Below, one piece after another: positions 15,886-24,484 of a stretch of DNA of 64,000 bases. Within the stretch, counting starts at the first letter, position 1. The number at the start of each line of letters is the position of its first letter. A program made the position numbers and the translations under genes. The DNA lies in the NCBI GenBank assembly GCA_021825585.1, contig JAKAGT010000008.1, positions 1-64,000 on the forward strand, written 5' to 3'. The stretch comes from Bacteroidota bacterium (GTDB lineage Bacteria; Bacteroidota; Ignavibacteria; Kryptoniales; JAKASW01). Below the pieces are notes generated by a model, which searched no databases, was not told where the DNA came from, and saw only the letters and a list, made by a program, of their open reading frames with translations.

Positions 15886-17274
15886 TTATTGCGTGTACTG
15901 TGCCTTGCCCGCCTTTTTCGCGGCTAAGTATTGACCCATGATGTACTCCGCCACATTCTTCACTTCCTGCGGTTTCAGGGGTTGCTTGGGCATAGGCGGG
16001 TATCCCGGTACGGCTTGATAGGGATTGCTTATGAAATTCTCGAGAGAATCCATCTTGCCGACGAAGTGGGGCAGCGTCATGAAGTAAGGAGGACCGACGA
16101 GCTTAATGTTGAACCGGTGACACGCGCTGCAAACCGTATTGTAGATTTCTTCGCCGCTTCGGGCGGGCTGAGCTACGTTCGGGCCCAACGATGCGACCAT
16201 TGCAGCATACCTTTCATCCAGGCGCTGATCCTGGGCACGGGTGGCGTAGTGGAACGCTACTTCATCCTTAGCGGTCCAGGCCAACACCATCAATACCACG
16301 CCGACAAATGCGTAACTACCGAGGTTTATGCTCGAGTCCTTCAGCATCAGGTAGAACATGATCACAAGTATCAGTGCTACGAACATCGCGACACCTGCAA
16401 CCGCAAATGTCTCGTTGGAGACGCCTGTCAGCGGGAGATTCTGGATCTCGAAGAAAAGTACAATCGGCTCGAGGGCGGCCGCCGCGATACCAACCGGAAG
16501 TACCAGGCTTCGGACGTATTTCCTGTAACTATCGTCCGCATTGATCGCAATGCCATGTTCGAACTTGAAAAAGAAAAACAATATTGCAGCGCTGGTAATT
16601 ACTAGGGCTACTATGGCGAAGTCGATCAGGCTCCAGATTGTCTCGCCGGAAAAGAGGACGCTGGCCAATGTCGGATGGGCCCACCTGCTCGGCGTGAACG
16701 CAAGCCTCGTCGTGCCGAGAAATATCCATGTCCCGATCCAGAAGAGCAAAGCGCTTCGTCTTCCGTTCTTGATCCTGCTGGCCACCGCGGATCGCTCGAA
16801 GGAGTTGACGTCGGTAGCCACGTCGGACCGGACATTGGCATTTGACGAGGAGGCCAAATTCTGAAATGTGCTGTAGATAGAATCCAGATGAAATGACTTC
16901 TTGTACGAATACAGAAAATAATAACCGACGAAGAAGAATAAGGCAGCGACCGTCATGTAGGTCGATACTTCAAGCTTCATCCCGTAAAGCAGCTGCACGT
17001 AAATGAGGATTGTGGTAATCAAAGGGAGGACGCCGATGGCAAGCAGCACGCCGCGGCTCGTCACTGCGAGATCTGCAAGATCCTTTGCAAACATCGAGTA
17101 GGTCTTGTTCCCCGTTTTCCTGCCGCGCCAATCGAAAACCGCTGACGCAGTCGACGCAACGACGACAATGCCGGTGTAAACAATAAATATCAGCGTGACA
17201 ATGACAAGAAGGTATCTCAGCAATTCCAGGTGTTCACCAGATTCGGGAATTGCCAGCCTGTCGAGAAAATTCAT
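15886..17274 (-). CDS. Eight-helix membrane protein with C-terminal c-type cytochrome domain
   Basis: About eight transmembrane helices span residues 18-350. A soluble cytochrome c domain follows, with haem motif CSACH (C382-H386) and probable axial Met428 in YPPMPKQ. The C-terminal domain would be periplasmic. It is the last gene of the respiratory block, 33 bases after haem O synthase, which suggests that it passes electrons to the oxidase or anchors it; that is an inference. I do not recognise the membrane part as a named family. It has no copper or haem b histidine pattern that I can place securely. Confidence 0.75.
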   Translation of the reverse strand: MNFLDRLAIPESGEHLELLRYLLVIVTLIFIVYTGIVVVASTASAVFDWRGRKTGNKTYSMFAKDLADLAVTSRGVLLAIGVLPLITTILIYVQLLYGMKLEVSTYMTVAALFFFVGYYFLYSYKKSFHLDSIYSTFQNLASSSNANVRSDVATDVNSFERSAVASRIKNGRRSALLFWIGTWIFLGTTRLAFTPSRWAHPTLASVLFSGETIWSLIDFAIVALVITSAAILFFFFKFEHGIAINADDSYRKYVRSLVLPVGIAAAALEPIVLFFEIQNLPLTGVSNETFAVAGVAMFVALILVIMFYLMLKDSSINLGSYAFVGVVLMVLAWTAKDEVAFHYATRAQDQRLDERYAAMVASLGPNVAQPARSGEEIYNTVCSACHRFNIKLVGPPYFMTLPHFVGKMDSLENFISNPYQAVPGYPPMPKQPLKPQEVKNVAEYIMGQYLAAKKAGKAQYTQ

Positions 17275-17307
17275 ATTAGTAGGATCCTCCCGGTAAGTTA
17301 GTGCAGT

Positions 17308-18288
17308 TCATATCCTGCCGATCACTTTGTCAATCATCACGACAAGCGTAACCGCAAGGACATAGATGTTTATTTTCATAAATGCCGATTTGCTGGCGTG
17401 CTTCTCTCCGCTGTGCACTATGATGGAAAATGTCCCGGTTACAAGCCAGAAACCGAGGGCAGCAACAGCAGCCTGAGCGACCGTGCTCCCGACGACGCCT
17501 GTCGTCACAAAGAAGAACGAAGACGCGGCAAGTATCACCATCCACGCAAAAATCATTATCGCAACGGCCTTTTCGCTGAAGCTCATGCGCAGAGTGGGGA
17601 ATTTCGCGCGCTCGTAGTCTGCACTGTATAGGTCCATCAATAACCAGAAATGAGGTATCTGCCAGATGAAGAAGAACGCCGCAATAGCCATCAGGCGCGG
17701 ATCGAACAGGTTGCCTCCCGAGGCCGCCCACCCCGCCATCACGGGAAAAGAGCCTACGAATGACCCAGGGATGACAGCAAATGGTGTTGCCTTCTTCAGC
17801 GGCGTGTAAATCAAATTGTACGAAAAGAAAGCCAGCCATGACAAAACCAGGGCTGCCCCGTTCCCTGTCAACAATACGAGAAGCGATCCGGTGACAGCTA
17901 GAGACACAATCAGGGCCATAACAAAGGCCGGCGTGACCATGCCCGCTGGCAAAGGCCTCTTGTTCGTCCGATGCATCATGGCATCGGTATCGATTTCCTG
18001 GTAATGGTTCGTGGCTGCAGAAGCGCACGCCATAACGAAAATTCCTGTTACCGGGAGAATCATTCCAATTCTCAACCCGCCGCTTGCTATGATATAGCCG
18101 AACGCCGCCGACATCCCGACAAAGAAAGTAATTCGTATCTTCATGAGCTCGGGGATGGCATGGACCAGGTCAGCCACCTGACGGCGCTGCCTTCTGCCTT
18201 CGAGCTCGGCGACCGACGACCGGGACACGTTCACTTCGAACTCTGTGACTTCTTCCCTCCTGGAAGTTCGAGTAATTGAATTCATCAA
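17308..18288 (-). CDS. ctaB: Protoheme IX farnesyltransferase (haem O synthase)
   Basis: Integral membrane prenyltransferase that converts haem B to haem O for the oxidase. The UbiA-family motif NHYQEIDTDAMMHRTNKRPL carries the Asp pair that binds the Mg-diphosphate. A second polar loop, DLYSADYERAKFPTLRM, matches the YSxDY segment typical of CtaB/CyoE. Nine hydrophobic segments fit the family. The N-terminal 45 residues are hydrophilic and a little longer than usual, so a later start is possible. It sits immediately downstream of oxidase subunit II. Confidence 0.93.
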   Translation of the reverse strand: MMNSITRTSRREEVTEFEVNVSRSSVAELEGRRQRRQVADLVHAIPELMKIRITFFVGMSAAFGYIIASGGLRIGMILPVTGIFVMACASAATNHYQEIDTDAMMHRTNKRPLPAGMVTPAFVMALIVSLAVTGSLLVLLTGNGAALVLSWLAFFSYNLIYTPLKKATPFAVIPGSFVGSFPVMAGWAASGGNLFDPRLMAIAAFFFIWQIPHFWLLMDLYSADYERAKFPTLRMSFSEKAVAIMIFAWMVILAASSFFFVTTGVVGSTVAQAAVAALGFWLVTGTFSIIVHSGEKHASKSAFMKINIYVLAVTLVVMIDKVIGRI

Positions 18289-18293
18289 ACTCT

Positions 18294-18956
18294 CTATCTG
18301 GTTCCCATCGATGCTTCGCTTATCTCTTCCTTTGAAAGGCCGCCCTTAAGCCATTTGTCGAACTTGTCCTTCGGAAGAACGATCAGGCGCGTCATCATTA
18401 AAGCGTGGTCCAGCCCGCAGTACTGGCTGCAGGTGATTTCATAATTTCCGAGATTCTCGGGGTAAAGCATCAGATATCTTACCCTGCCGGGGATAACATC
18501 CTGTTTTTCCCGGAAGGCCGGGACATAAAACCCGTGGATCACGTCAACTGATGATAGCAGGCATTTAATAGGTCTTCCCTGCGGCACGAAGAGCGTGTCA
18601 GATTGCTTCCCGTTCGCGTACTGGAAACTCCAGCTCCACTGCCTCGCCAACACCTTGACATCCATAGCAGTCTTCGGGACGACACGCGTCTGAATGTATC
18701 CGGTCCATCCGAGGTAGAACATGAAGAGCACCAGCACGACGGGTATTGCAGTCCAGAGCGTCTCAAGGGCAACATTTCCGTGAATGCTCACGGCGTGAGG
18801 ATGCCGCTTCTTGTTGTACTTGTAAACGAAGACGAACATCGTTACAACTACTATAAGAAACAGGATGATATCCGCACCGATTATGAATCGCGCGATATCA
18901 TCGACTGCCGTCGCATGATGCCGTACGCCCGGTAAAAGTGCACCTAGGAAGAACAT
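18294..18956 (-). CDS. ctaC: Cytochrome c oxidase subunit II
   Basis: Carries the CuA centre that accepts electrons from cytochrome c or ACIII. Two N-terminal helices are followed by the cupredoxin domain. The CuA ligands are in CSQYCGLDHALMM, with an upstream His in DVIHGFYVPAF. There is no fused C-terminal cytochrome c domain, so the enzyme is aa3-like with separate cytochromes. The frame can start at 18983, but ATG 18956 is preferred because AGGAG lies 11 bases upstream within the end of the subunit IV gene. It is placed after subunits I, III and IV. Confidence 0.9.
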   Translation of the reverse strand: MFFLGALLPGVRHHATAVDDIARFIIGADIILFLIVVVTMFVFVYKYNKKRHPHAVSIHGNVALETLWTAIPVVLVLFMFYLGWTGYIQTRVVPKTAMDVKVLARQWSWSFQYANGKQSDTLFVPQGRPIKCLLSSVDVIHGFYVPAFREKQDVIPGRVRYLMLYPENLGNYEITCSQYCGLDHALMMTRLIVLPKDKFDKWLKGGLSKEEISEASMGTR

Positions 18957-18963
18957 CTTAGTT

Positions 18964-19290
18964 TCATCTCCTGAAATAAACATCCGAAAAAGTCAGTGCA
19001 TAGATTACAAAGATTGTGAATCCTGCAATTCCTATGAAGACTTTGAAGATGCGGTCTTCAAATTTTATATGCATAAAATAGTTCACGACCAGTGACGCTT
19101 TCGTCACGGCAATAAGAAGAGCAACGACCAGTGCAAACGCGGCCAGGTTGATCCCGGCGACCGCCACCGTCGTAGCCGTGAGTGCAATCAGGCTCAGCCA
19201 TATCAGAAGGTAGAGACCGTAGCTGATCGGCTCCTCGTGAGTTTTCGATTCCTGGCCGGGCATTCCCCGGTCCGGTTCCGGCGATTTCAT
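18964..19290 (-). CDS. ctaF: Cytochrome c oxidase subunit IV (CtaF type)
   Basis: A 108-residue protein with three helices, matching the prokaryotic COX4 family: a cytoplasmic N-terminus, then YGLYLLIWLSLIALTATTVA, a second helix ending in KASLVVNYFMHIKFED, and a C-terminal helix. It is a small structural subunit of the haem-copper oxidase. It lies 10 bases after subunit III and 7 bases before subunit II. Confidence 0.85.
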   Translation of the reverse strand: MKSPEPDRGMPGQESKTHEEPISYGLYLLIWLSLIALTATTVAVAGINLAAFALVVALLIAVTKASLVVNYFMHIKFEDRIFKVFIGIAGFTIFVIYALTFSDVYFRR

Positions 19291-19300
19291 AATGGTTTCC

Positions 19301-19948
19301 TCAGTTGATCAAGTAGAAGAGCGGGAACAAGAATATCCAGATAATGTCGACCAGATGCCAATACAGGCCGGCGTTTTCCAGTTTGGTGTAATTGTCTTTG
19401 GTAATCTTGTTTCGAAGAATGAAAACAAGCATAAAAATCAGAATCGTCATCCCCGCGATGACGTGAATGGCGTGCAGACCCGTCATGGTGTAGTAGAGTC
19501 CGAAGAAGAGCACTTCACCGTTGCTTTTTGCCAGAAGAGTGGGGGAGCCTGGGTATATCCCCTTCGCAATCTCTTCGGACCACTCGACATACTTGATAAT
19601 AAGAAATGCCAGTCCCAGCAAGATCGTGGAGGAAAGGAACGTCGCACTCAGCCATTTCTTGCCGCGTTGGATCGCTGCAATTGAAAGCACCATCGTCAGG
19701 CTGCTCGTGAGAAGCACCATCGTATTGACCGTCCCAAACAGGATGTGGGTCTGCATCCCCGCTTCGTGAAATTCCTTGGTGTAGTAATACCTGTATACCG
19801 CGTAGACAAGGAATAACCCGGTAAACAGCAGTAACTCGGTCAGGAGAAAGATCCACATGCCCATCTTGGCACCCACGTCATCCCTGTGGGCGTGTTCCTC
19901 GTGGGCGTGACCCAGTACTTCAGCATTTGATTCGGTGATTTCGCTCAA
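19301..19948 (-). CDS. ctaE: Cytochrome c oxidase subunit III
   Basis: A 215-residue membrane subunit with five helices, the short form of CoxC. Recognisable segments are KMGMWIFLLTELLLFTGLF, GLYYTMTGLHAIHVIAGM and the C-terminal LYWHLVDIIWIFLFPLFYL. The start codon is TTG at 19948, with GGAG 8 bases upstream. This TTG overlaps the TGA of a possible 28-codon frame that fills the gap to subunit I. Confidence 0.92.
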   Translation of the reverse strand: MSEITESNAEVLGHAHEEHAHRDDVGAKMGMWIFLLTELLLFTGLFLVYAVYRYYYTKEFHEAGMQTHILFGTVNTMVLLTSSLTMVLSIAAIQRGKKWLSATFLSSTILLGLAFLIIKYVEWSEEIAKGIYPGSPTLLAKSNGEVLFFGLYYTMTGLHAIHVIAGMTILIFMLVFILRNKITKDNYTKLENAGLYWHLVDIIWIFLFPLFYLIN

Positions 19949-20031
19949 TGTTCCTTCTCCAGATTTTTTGACCCGGCACTAAATACTCCATCAATCCATT
20001 TTTTCGACATACCGGTGTTCCCTGCTTCCAT
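19945..20031 (-). CDS. Possible 28-residue small protein between oxidase subunits I and III
   Basis: A short frame starting at ATG 20031, preceded by an AAGGGAAA purine tract, ends in a TGA that overlaps the TTG start of subunit III. The product is hydrophilic and Lys-rich, with no membrane helix. It could be a leader that couples translation of subunit III, or simply spacer. Coding status is unproven. Confidence 0.3.
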   Translation of the reverse strand: MEAGNTGMSKKWIDGVFSAGSKNLEKEH

Positions 20032-20051
20032 CGTTCTATTTTCCCTTCTGC

Positions 20052-21740
20052 TCACTTGGCCACAGGAATTGGTTCTGCCTTGATGGGTTCCGCCTCCGGG
20101 TGATAATATGGCTCGTTGGTGACGATCGGTATCTCTTCGAAATTCTCGAGCGGCGGCGGCGAGGGTATTGTCCATTCCAGGGTTGTTCCGCCCCACGGAT
20201 TCGGGCCGCACTTCTCACCTCTGAAAATGCCGTGAATCAGGTTCACAAACATGATAATGAGGCCGATCACCAGCACCCAAGAACCGACCATTGAGATGTG
20301 TTGCAGAGTCTCGTATTTCGGCAGATATGCAAAATATCGTCTTGGCATTCCTTCATATCCCAGCAGAAGCATGGGAAAGTAGAGCATGTTGAACCCGACG
20401 AAAAGGATACCAAGCGCCCAGTTAGCAGTCTTTTTGCCGTACATTCTTCCGAACATCTTCGGAAGCCAGTAATGAAGGGCACCGAAGAAAATAAACACGG
20501 CACCGCCAAAAATTATGTAGTGGAAGTGACCAACCACGAAATATGTTCCGGTAAGGTGTACGTCGGTAGCAAGAGAACCGAGCACCAGTCCCGTCAGGCC
20601 GCCGATCGCAAAGAGGATTATGAATGCCATCAGGAACAGAAACGGAGGCTGCGGGTCGATAGAACCCTTATACATCGTGGCGACCCAGTTGAAGACTTTG
20701 ATGCCGCTCGGAATGGCAACGAGAAAAGTCAAGAGTGAGAATACGAACTGAGCAGTCTGGGTCTCGCCTGCGACAAACATGTGATGACCCCACACCAGAT
20801 AGCCGATGAATGCGATTGCAAGGCTCGACATCGCGATCATTTTGTATCCGAAAACCGACCGGTGAGAAAACGTCGTTACTATTTCCGAGACCACGCCCAT
20901 CGGGGGGAGAATCATTATGTACACGGCGGGATGAGAGTAGATCCAGAACAGGTGTTGGTACAGTACCGGATCGCCGCCCAGAGTCGGGTTGAATATCCCC
21001 ACGCTGAAAACCCTCTCGATGACGATGAGTAACAGCGTAATGGCGAGGACCGGGGTCGCTATAACCTGTATCCACGCGGTTGCGTAGAGGGCCCATACAA
21101 ACAGCGGCATTCTGAAAAAACTCATGCCTGGCGCTCTCAGACGATGAATCGTAGTAAGAAAATTCAGCCCGGTCAAAATGGACGAGAAGCCCAGTATGAA
21201 AACTCCGAACACCGCCATGGTCACATCGGTACCCGTTCTAATGCTGTAAGGCACATAGAACGTCCAGCCGGTATCCGGAAGCCCGTGCCAGAACATGGAC
21301 ATCATGATTACAATTGCGCCCGTTATGTAAAGATACCATGATAGAAGATTCAATCTCGGAAACGCAACATCCTTGGCACCGATCTGAATCGGTAGGAAGA
21401 AATTGCCGAGAGTTGCTGGAATGCCGGGAATCACGAAGAGAAATACCATTATCACGCCGTGCAGGGTAAACAGCGCGTTGTATTCCTGTGCGTTAAATAT
21501 CTTGCCCGCCGGACCCGGCACGAGCATCTCCAGCCGCATCAGAAAACCCAAGACAACGCCGACGGCGAAAAATGTGAAAATCGAGATCAGGTAGAGTATC
21601 CCGATTCTCTTGTGATCAGTGGAGAGAATCCAGGCAAGGATTCCCCTGTGTTTGCCGGTGTTTTCCAGATAACTGTGATACTCACCATCCGGTGAATGAC
21701 TATGCGGCGATTTACCGGCAGCTATTGTTACATCCGCCAT
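20052..21740 (-). CDS. ctaD: Cytochrome c oxidase subunit I, A2-type haem-copper oxidase
   Basis: Catalytic subunit with haems a and a3 and CuB, reducing O2 to water with proton pumping. Twelve helices are visible. Helix VI reads YSHPAVYIMILP: the Glu of the A1-type HPEVY is replaced, and the Tyr-Ser pair that marks A2-type oxidases is present. CuB/haem histidines appear in VWGHHMFVAG and GHFHYIIFGG. I start at ATG 21740, preceded by AGGAG, giving 562 residues. A longer frame to 21893 overlaps the Sco gene and is not needed. The start overlaps the stop of the upstream Sco gene by one base. Confidence 0.95.
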   Translation of the reverse strand: MADVTIAAGKSPHSHSPDGEYHSYLENTGKHRGILAWILSTDHKRIGILYLISIFTFFAVGVVLGFLMRLEMLVPGPAGKIFNAQEYNALFTLHGVIMVFLFVIPGIPATLGNFFLPIQIGAKDVAFPRLNLLSWYLYITGAIVIMMSMFWHGLPDTGWTFYVPYSIRTGTDVTMAVFGVFILGFSSILTGLNFLTTIHRLRAPGMSFFRMPLFVWALYATAWIQVIATPVLAITLLLIVIERVFSVGIFNPTLGGDPVLYQHLFWIYSHPAVYIMILPPMGVVSEIVTTFSHRSVFGYKMIAMSSLAIAFIGYLVWGHHMFVAGETQTAQFVFSLLTFLVAIPSGIKVFNWVATMYKGSIDPQPPFLFLMAFIILFAIGGLTGLVLGSLATDVHLTGTYFVVGHFHYIIFGGAVFIFFGALHYWLPKMFGRMYGKKTANWALGILFVGFNMLYFPMLLLGYEGMPRRYFAYLPKYETLQHISMVGSWVLVIGLIIMFVNLIHGIFRGEKCGPNPWGGTTLEWTIPSPPPLENFEEIPIVTNEPYYHPEAEPIKAEPIPVAK

Positions 21741-22606
21741 CAACTCAACTCCTTTTGATTCTTCACAAACTTCTTTGTCGACCTTAGAAACACTACCAGT
21801 CCGGCTGCGAACACTACCGTCCCTATACCGACCACGCTGAGGACATTGAACACAAGATGGTCGCCGGAAGGAGTGTGGCTGAAACACACGCACAAAAGTG
21901 CAGTAACGATCTTCTCCGGCGTTCCTTCCTGTGCCTCCATTATTGCCATTTTCATGTCAACAGGCACGTAAGACGTCCCTTCGATGTATCTGATGATCTT
22001 CCCGTTCTTGTCGACTACGATCAGCGCCGTCGGATGAGTGAACATGCCGTTCTTCTCTCTCCTGAAATAGAAACCGAGCGAGTCAGTCAGAGTGTAGATG
22101 TTAGCGCTATCCCCTGTCAGGAACCTCCATGCATCGGCCGGGAAAGGACGCGTAACCTGTCCCCAGAACTGCTCTTTCTTCTTCGCTGCAATCGCGGGAT
22201 TATCGTCAGGATTGAAGCTTATTGTTGCGACATTGAAATCCTTGCCGGGTGTGGCCGAGACCTTGTCAAGGACGTTTGTAAGCCCCTGCAGGACAACATC
22301 GCATATCCCCGGACATTCGAAATAAGCCATGTCAATTATCAGCGGTTTGCCGTCGGCAACTTGCTTCAGCGTAATGCTATTCCCATTTTCGTCTTTGAAG
22401 GTCAAATTCATCGGGATACGATTCCCGAGCTTCTGGTCGATTGCCACGCCCTTCATGCGCATGCTGCTTTCATCGGCGCGTGCGTTCGGCGCCACTGTCC
22501 CTTCAAATAACGCCGATGCAATCATAAGGATCAGGCTAAGTATCATTCGACGATACATCCCTCTGTCAACAACTGGCTTATTCCGTTCGGACATATCTAG
22601 ATCCAT
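21740..22606 (-). CDS. SCO1/SenC-family copper chaperone with C-terminal membrane anchor
   Basis: Thioredoxin-fold protein that delivers copper to the oxidase CuA site. An N-terminal signal or anchor is followed by the CPGIC copper-binding motif, and the copper-ligand His is in MFTHPTALIV. A second hydrophobic helix near the C-terminus makes it a membrane-anchored variant. It is paralogous to the next upstream gene and lies directly before subunit I. Confidence 0.88.
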   Translation of the reverse strand: MDLDMSERNKPVVDRGMYRRMILSLILMIASALFEGTVAPNARADESSMRMKGVAIDQKLGNRIPMNLTFKDENGNSITLKQVADGKPLIIDMAYFECPGICDVVLQGLTNVLDKVSATPGKDFNVATISFNPDDNPAIAAKKKEQFWGQVTRPFPADAWRFLTGDSANIYTLTDSLGFYFRREKNGMFTHPTALIVVDKNGKIIRYIEGTSYVPVDMKMAIMEAQEGTPEKIVTALLCVCFSHTPSGDHLVFNVLSVVGIGTVVFAAGLVVFLRSTKKFVKNQKELS

Positions 22607-22643
22607 TTTCCAACTTCTGTACTCAATCTTACCTCGTCCGAGA

Positions 22644-23462
22644 TCAACTGATTTCCTTTTGACCGTCGTTCCTCCCGAGTTTCTTCTTCGATTTCATGAA
22701 AAGGAGGAAGCCCGCGACAAAAACCAGCGTACCGGCTCCCCCCAGCTGCAGGATGATGTCGGCGATTTTATTGCCCTCGGGATTGTGGCTGAAGCAGACT
22801 TTCGGCGTCGAAGTGATTATATAGGCGGGCGAATTTGCCTTTGCCTCGGTCAACGCCATTCTGACGTCTGCCTCCGCGAATGTGGTCCCTTGAACATACC
22901 TTACGATTCTTCCGTCGCCGCTCAGGAAGATGAGTGCGGTCGGATGGGTAAACATGCCGTACTTGTCTCTGACGAAATGGAAACCCAGTGAGTCGGTGAG
23001 CTCATGTATGCCGGCACTATCGCCGGTTAGAAACCTCCAGGCGCTTGAAGACACCCGGTCTTTCAAAGATCCCCAGAATTGTTGCTTCTTCTTCATCGCG
23101 TCGGAAGGTTTGTCTGCCGGATTGAAACTGATTGTCGCAACGTTGAAATCCCTTCCCAGAACCTGAGGAACTTCCGTTACAACTCTCGCAAGACCTCCCA
23201 CTACCACATCGCAGATTCCCGGGCACTCGTAATATGCCATGTCGATTATCAGCGGTTTCCCGTCCGCGATCTGGCGAAGCGTGACATTCCTGCCTTTGGA
23301 GTCCTTGAAAACCAGGTCTAGCGGGACCATGTGGCCGAGTCTCTCTTCAATTCCGACCCTGACCTGCCCGGCCGGCCTATTGTCCGCGTACGCCGATCCC
23401 GCCACAAAGGCGAGAGACAAAGTGAGGATTGGTAATATTGAATGAGTTGTCTTTTTAATCAT
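22644..23462 (-). CDS. SCO1/SenC-family copper chaperone, second paralogue
   Basis: A 272-residue protein with a cleavable-looking signal (SLAFVAGSAYA), CPGIC copper motif, MFTHPTALIFLSG containing the ligand His, and a C-terminal helix followed by a Lys-rich tail. The layout matches the neighbouring Sco gene throughout, which indicates tandem duplication. Two copies may divide the work between the CuA and CuB sites or between metallation and thiol reduction; this is inferred. Confidence 0.88.
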   Translation of the reverse strand: MIKKTTHSILPILTLSLAFVAGSAYADNRPAGQVRVGIEERLGHMVPLDLVFKDSKGRNVTLRQIADGKPLIIDMAYYECPGICDVVVGGLARVVTEVPQVLGRDFNVATISFNPADKPSDAMKKKQQFWGSLKDRVSSSAWRFLTGDSAGIHELTDSLGFHFVRDKYGMFTHPTALIFLSGDGRIVRYVQGTTFAEADVRMALTEAKANSPAYIITSTPKVCFSHNPEGNKIADIILQLGGAGTLVFVAGFLLFMKSKKKLGRNDGQKEIS

Positions 23463-23470
23463 CTGAATTG

Positions 23471-24442
23471 TCAGCTTGACATACTCGTCGAAAACACGTT
23501 CTTCAAATAGCTGTATAAGGTCTGCCAGTCCTGCTGGCTCAGTTGTGCGACCTTAGGATCGAAGCCGTCCTGAGCGGCGCCGACCGTTACTATTGTGACA
23601 AAATTCTGTTCGTTCTTGCTCCAGAATTCCGATGACGCAAGCATCGTCAGAGCTCTCCGTTCGTTCAGAGTAACGCTGTCGAACAGCTGAGCGCCTTCAT
23701 CATTCATATGGCCTGACAGATAAGACATCGCTTGTTCAACCGTTTTCGCCCGTGGGATGGCACCTTCTTCGATTTGCTTTATCGCTACGCTCAGGGGTAA
23801 CTGCGTCGGCGCCGATGATTTTTCTCCGACTTCTTCGAGATGGTATTTCTGATTAAGCGCTTCAAGCTGCTCAGGTGTATCCTTCGGAAAATTCCCGAAA
23901 TTTGACCTGATGTAGTCGATGACGTCAAGCCTGTCATTCACAGAGAGTGCCCCGGCAAACGAAACCATCGCGCTTCCGGTAATTCCTTGCGAGACAGTCT
24001 TGAACATGTCCGACAGGAGCCGGCCGTTGACCCACCCGGTAGTGGCATGATAGTCTCTTGGCTTGGGATTCAGGCTTGCGGCCGCGGGGCCGTCCCCTTT
24101 GCCGTCGAGTCCGTGACAGGGAGCACAGTCCATTTTGAAGATACTCTCCCCGTGCGCGAGCTCGGCCTTTGTCGGCGTGAGCAGACTGGCAACGGTGATT
24201 TTCTGAGCGGGCGCTTGAACCGGAGGCGCTTCCCTTATTGGCGCGTAATAACTGGAATCGATTTTGATATCCGGTGGGATGGAATTCCTGTTGACCATGT
24301 TTTCCCTGTGGATGTAAAGCATCCCGAGTGCAATGAGCACACTCAGGAAATACAAATAGAAGACAGGCGACAGCCAGACGTTTCTGACAAAAAACGATTG
24401 CTTCTCCTGACCGGAACTTTGCTTTTGGTTGTCAATACTCAT
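23471..24442 (-). CDS. Membrane-anchored monohaem cytochrome c
   Basis: One N-terminal helix (about residues 25-43) anchors a periplasmic cytochrome c domain with haem motif CAPCH (C106-H110) and a candidate axial Met in GSAMVSFAG. A second hydrophilic domain of about 130 residues follows with no recognised motif. It lies between ActF and the Sco genes, so it is a good candidate for the electron carrier between ACIII and the oxidase, which has no cytochrome domain on subunit II. ActE itself is already fused to ActD, so this is an additional cytochrome. Confidence 0.8.
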   Translation of the reverse strand: MSIDNQKQSSGQEKQSFFVRNVWLSPVFYLYFLSVLIALGMLYIHRENMVNRNSIPPDIKIDSSYYAPIREAPPVQAPAQKITVASLLTPTKAELAHGESIFKMDCAPCHGLDGKGDGPAAASLNPKPRDYHATTGWVNGRLLSDMFKTVSQGITGSAMVSFAGALSVNDRLDVIDYIRSNFGNFPKDTPEQLEALNQKYHLEEVGEKSSAPTQLPLSVAIKQIEEGAIPRAKTVEQAMSYLSGHMNDEGAQLFDSVTLNERRALTMLASSEFWSKNEQNFVTIVTVGAAQDGFDPKVAQLSQQDWQTLYSYLKNVFSTSMSS

Positions 24443-24484
24443 TTGTCGTTCGCTCCATGCTCTTTGCGCTTCGGGCTCTGCCGC

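Noticed and set aside
21741..21893. N-terminal extension of oxidase subunit I
   Set aside because: It overlaps the Sco gene out of frame; ATG 21740 has AGGAG and matches the family start.
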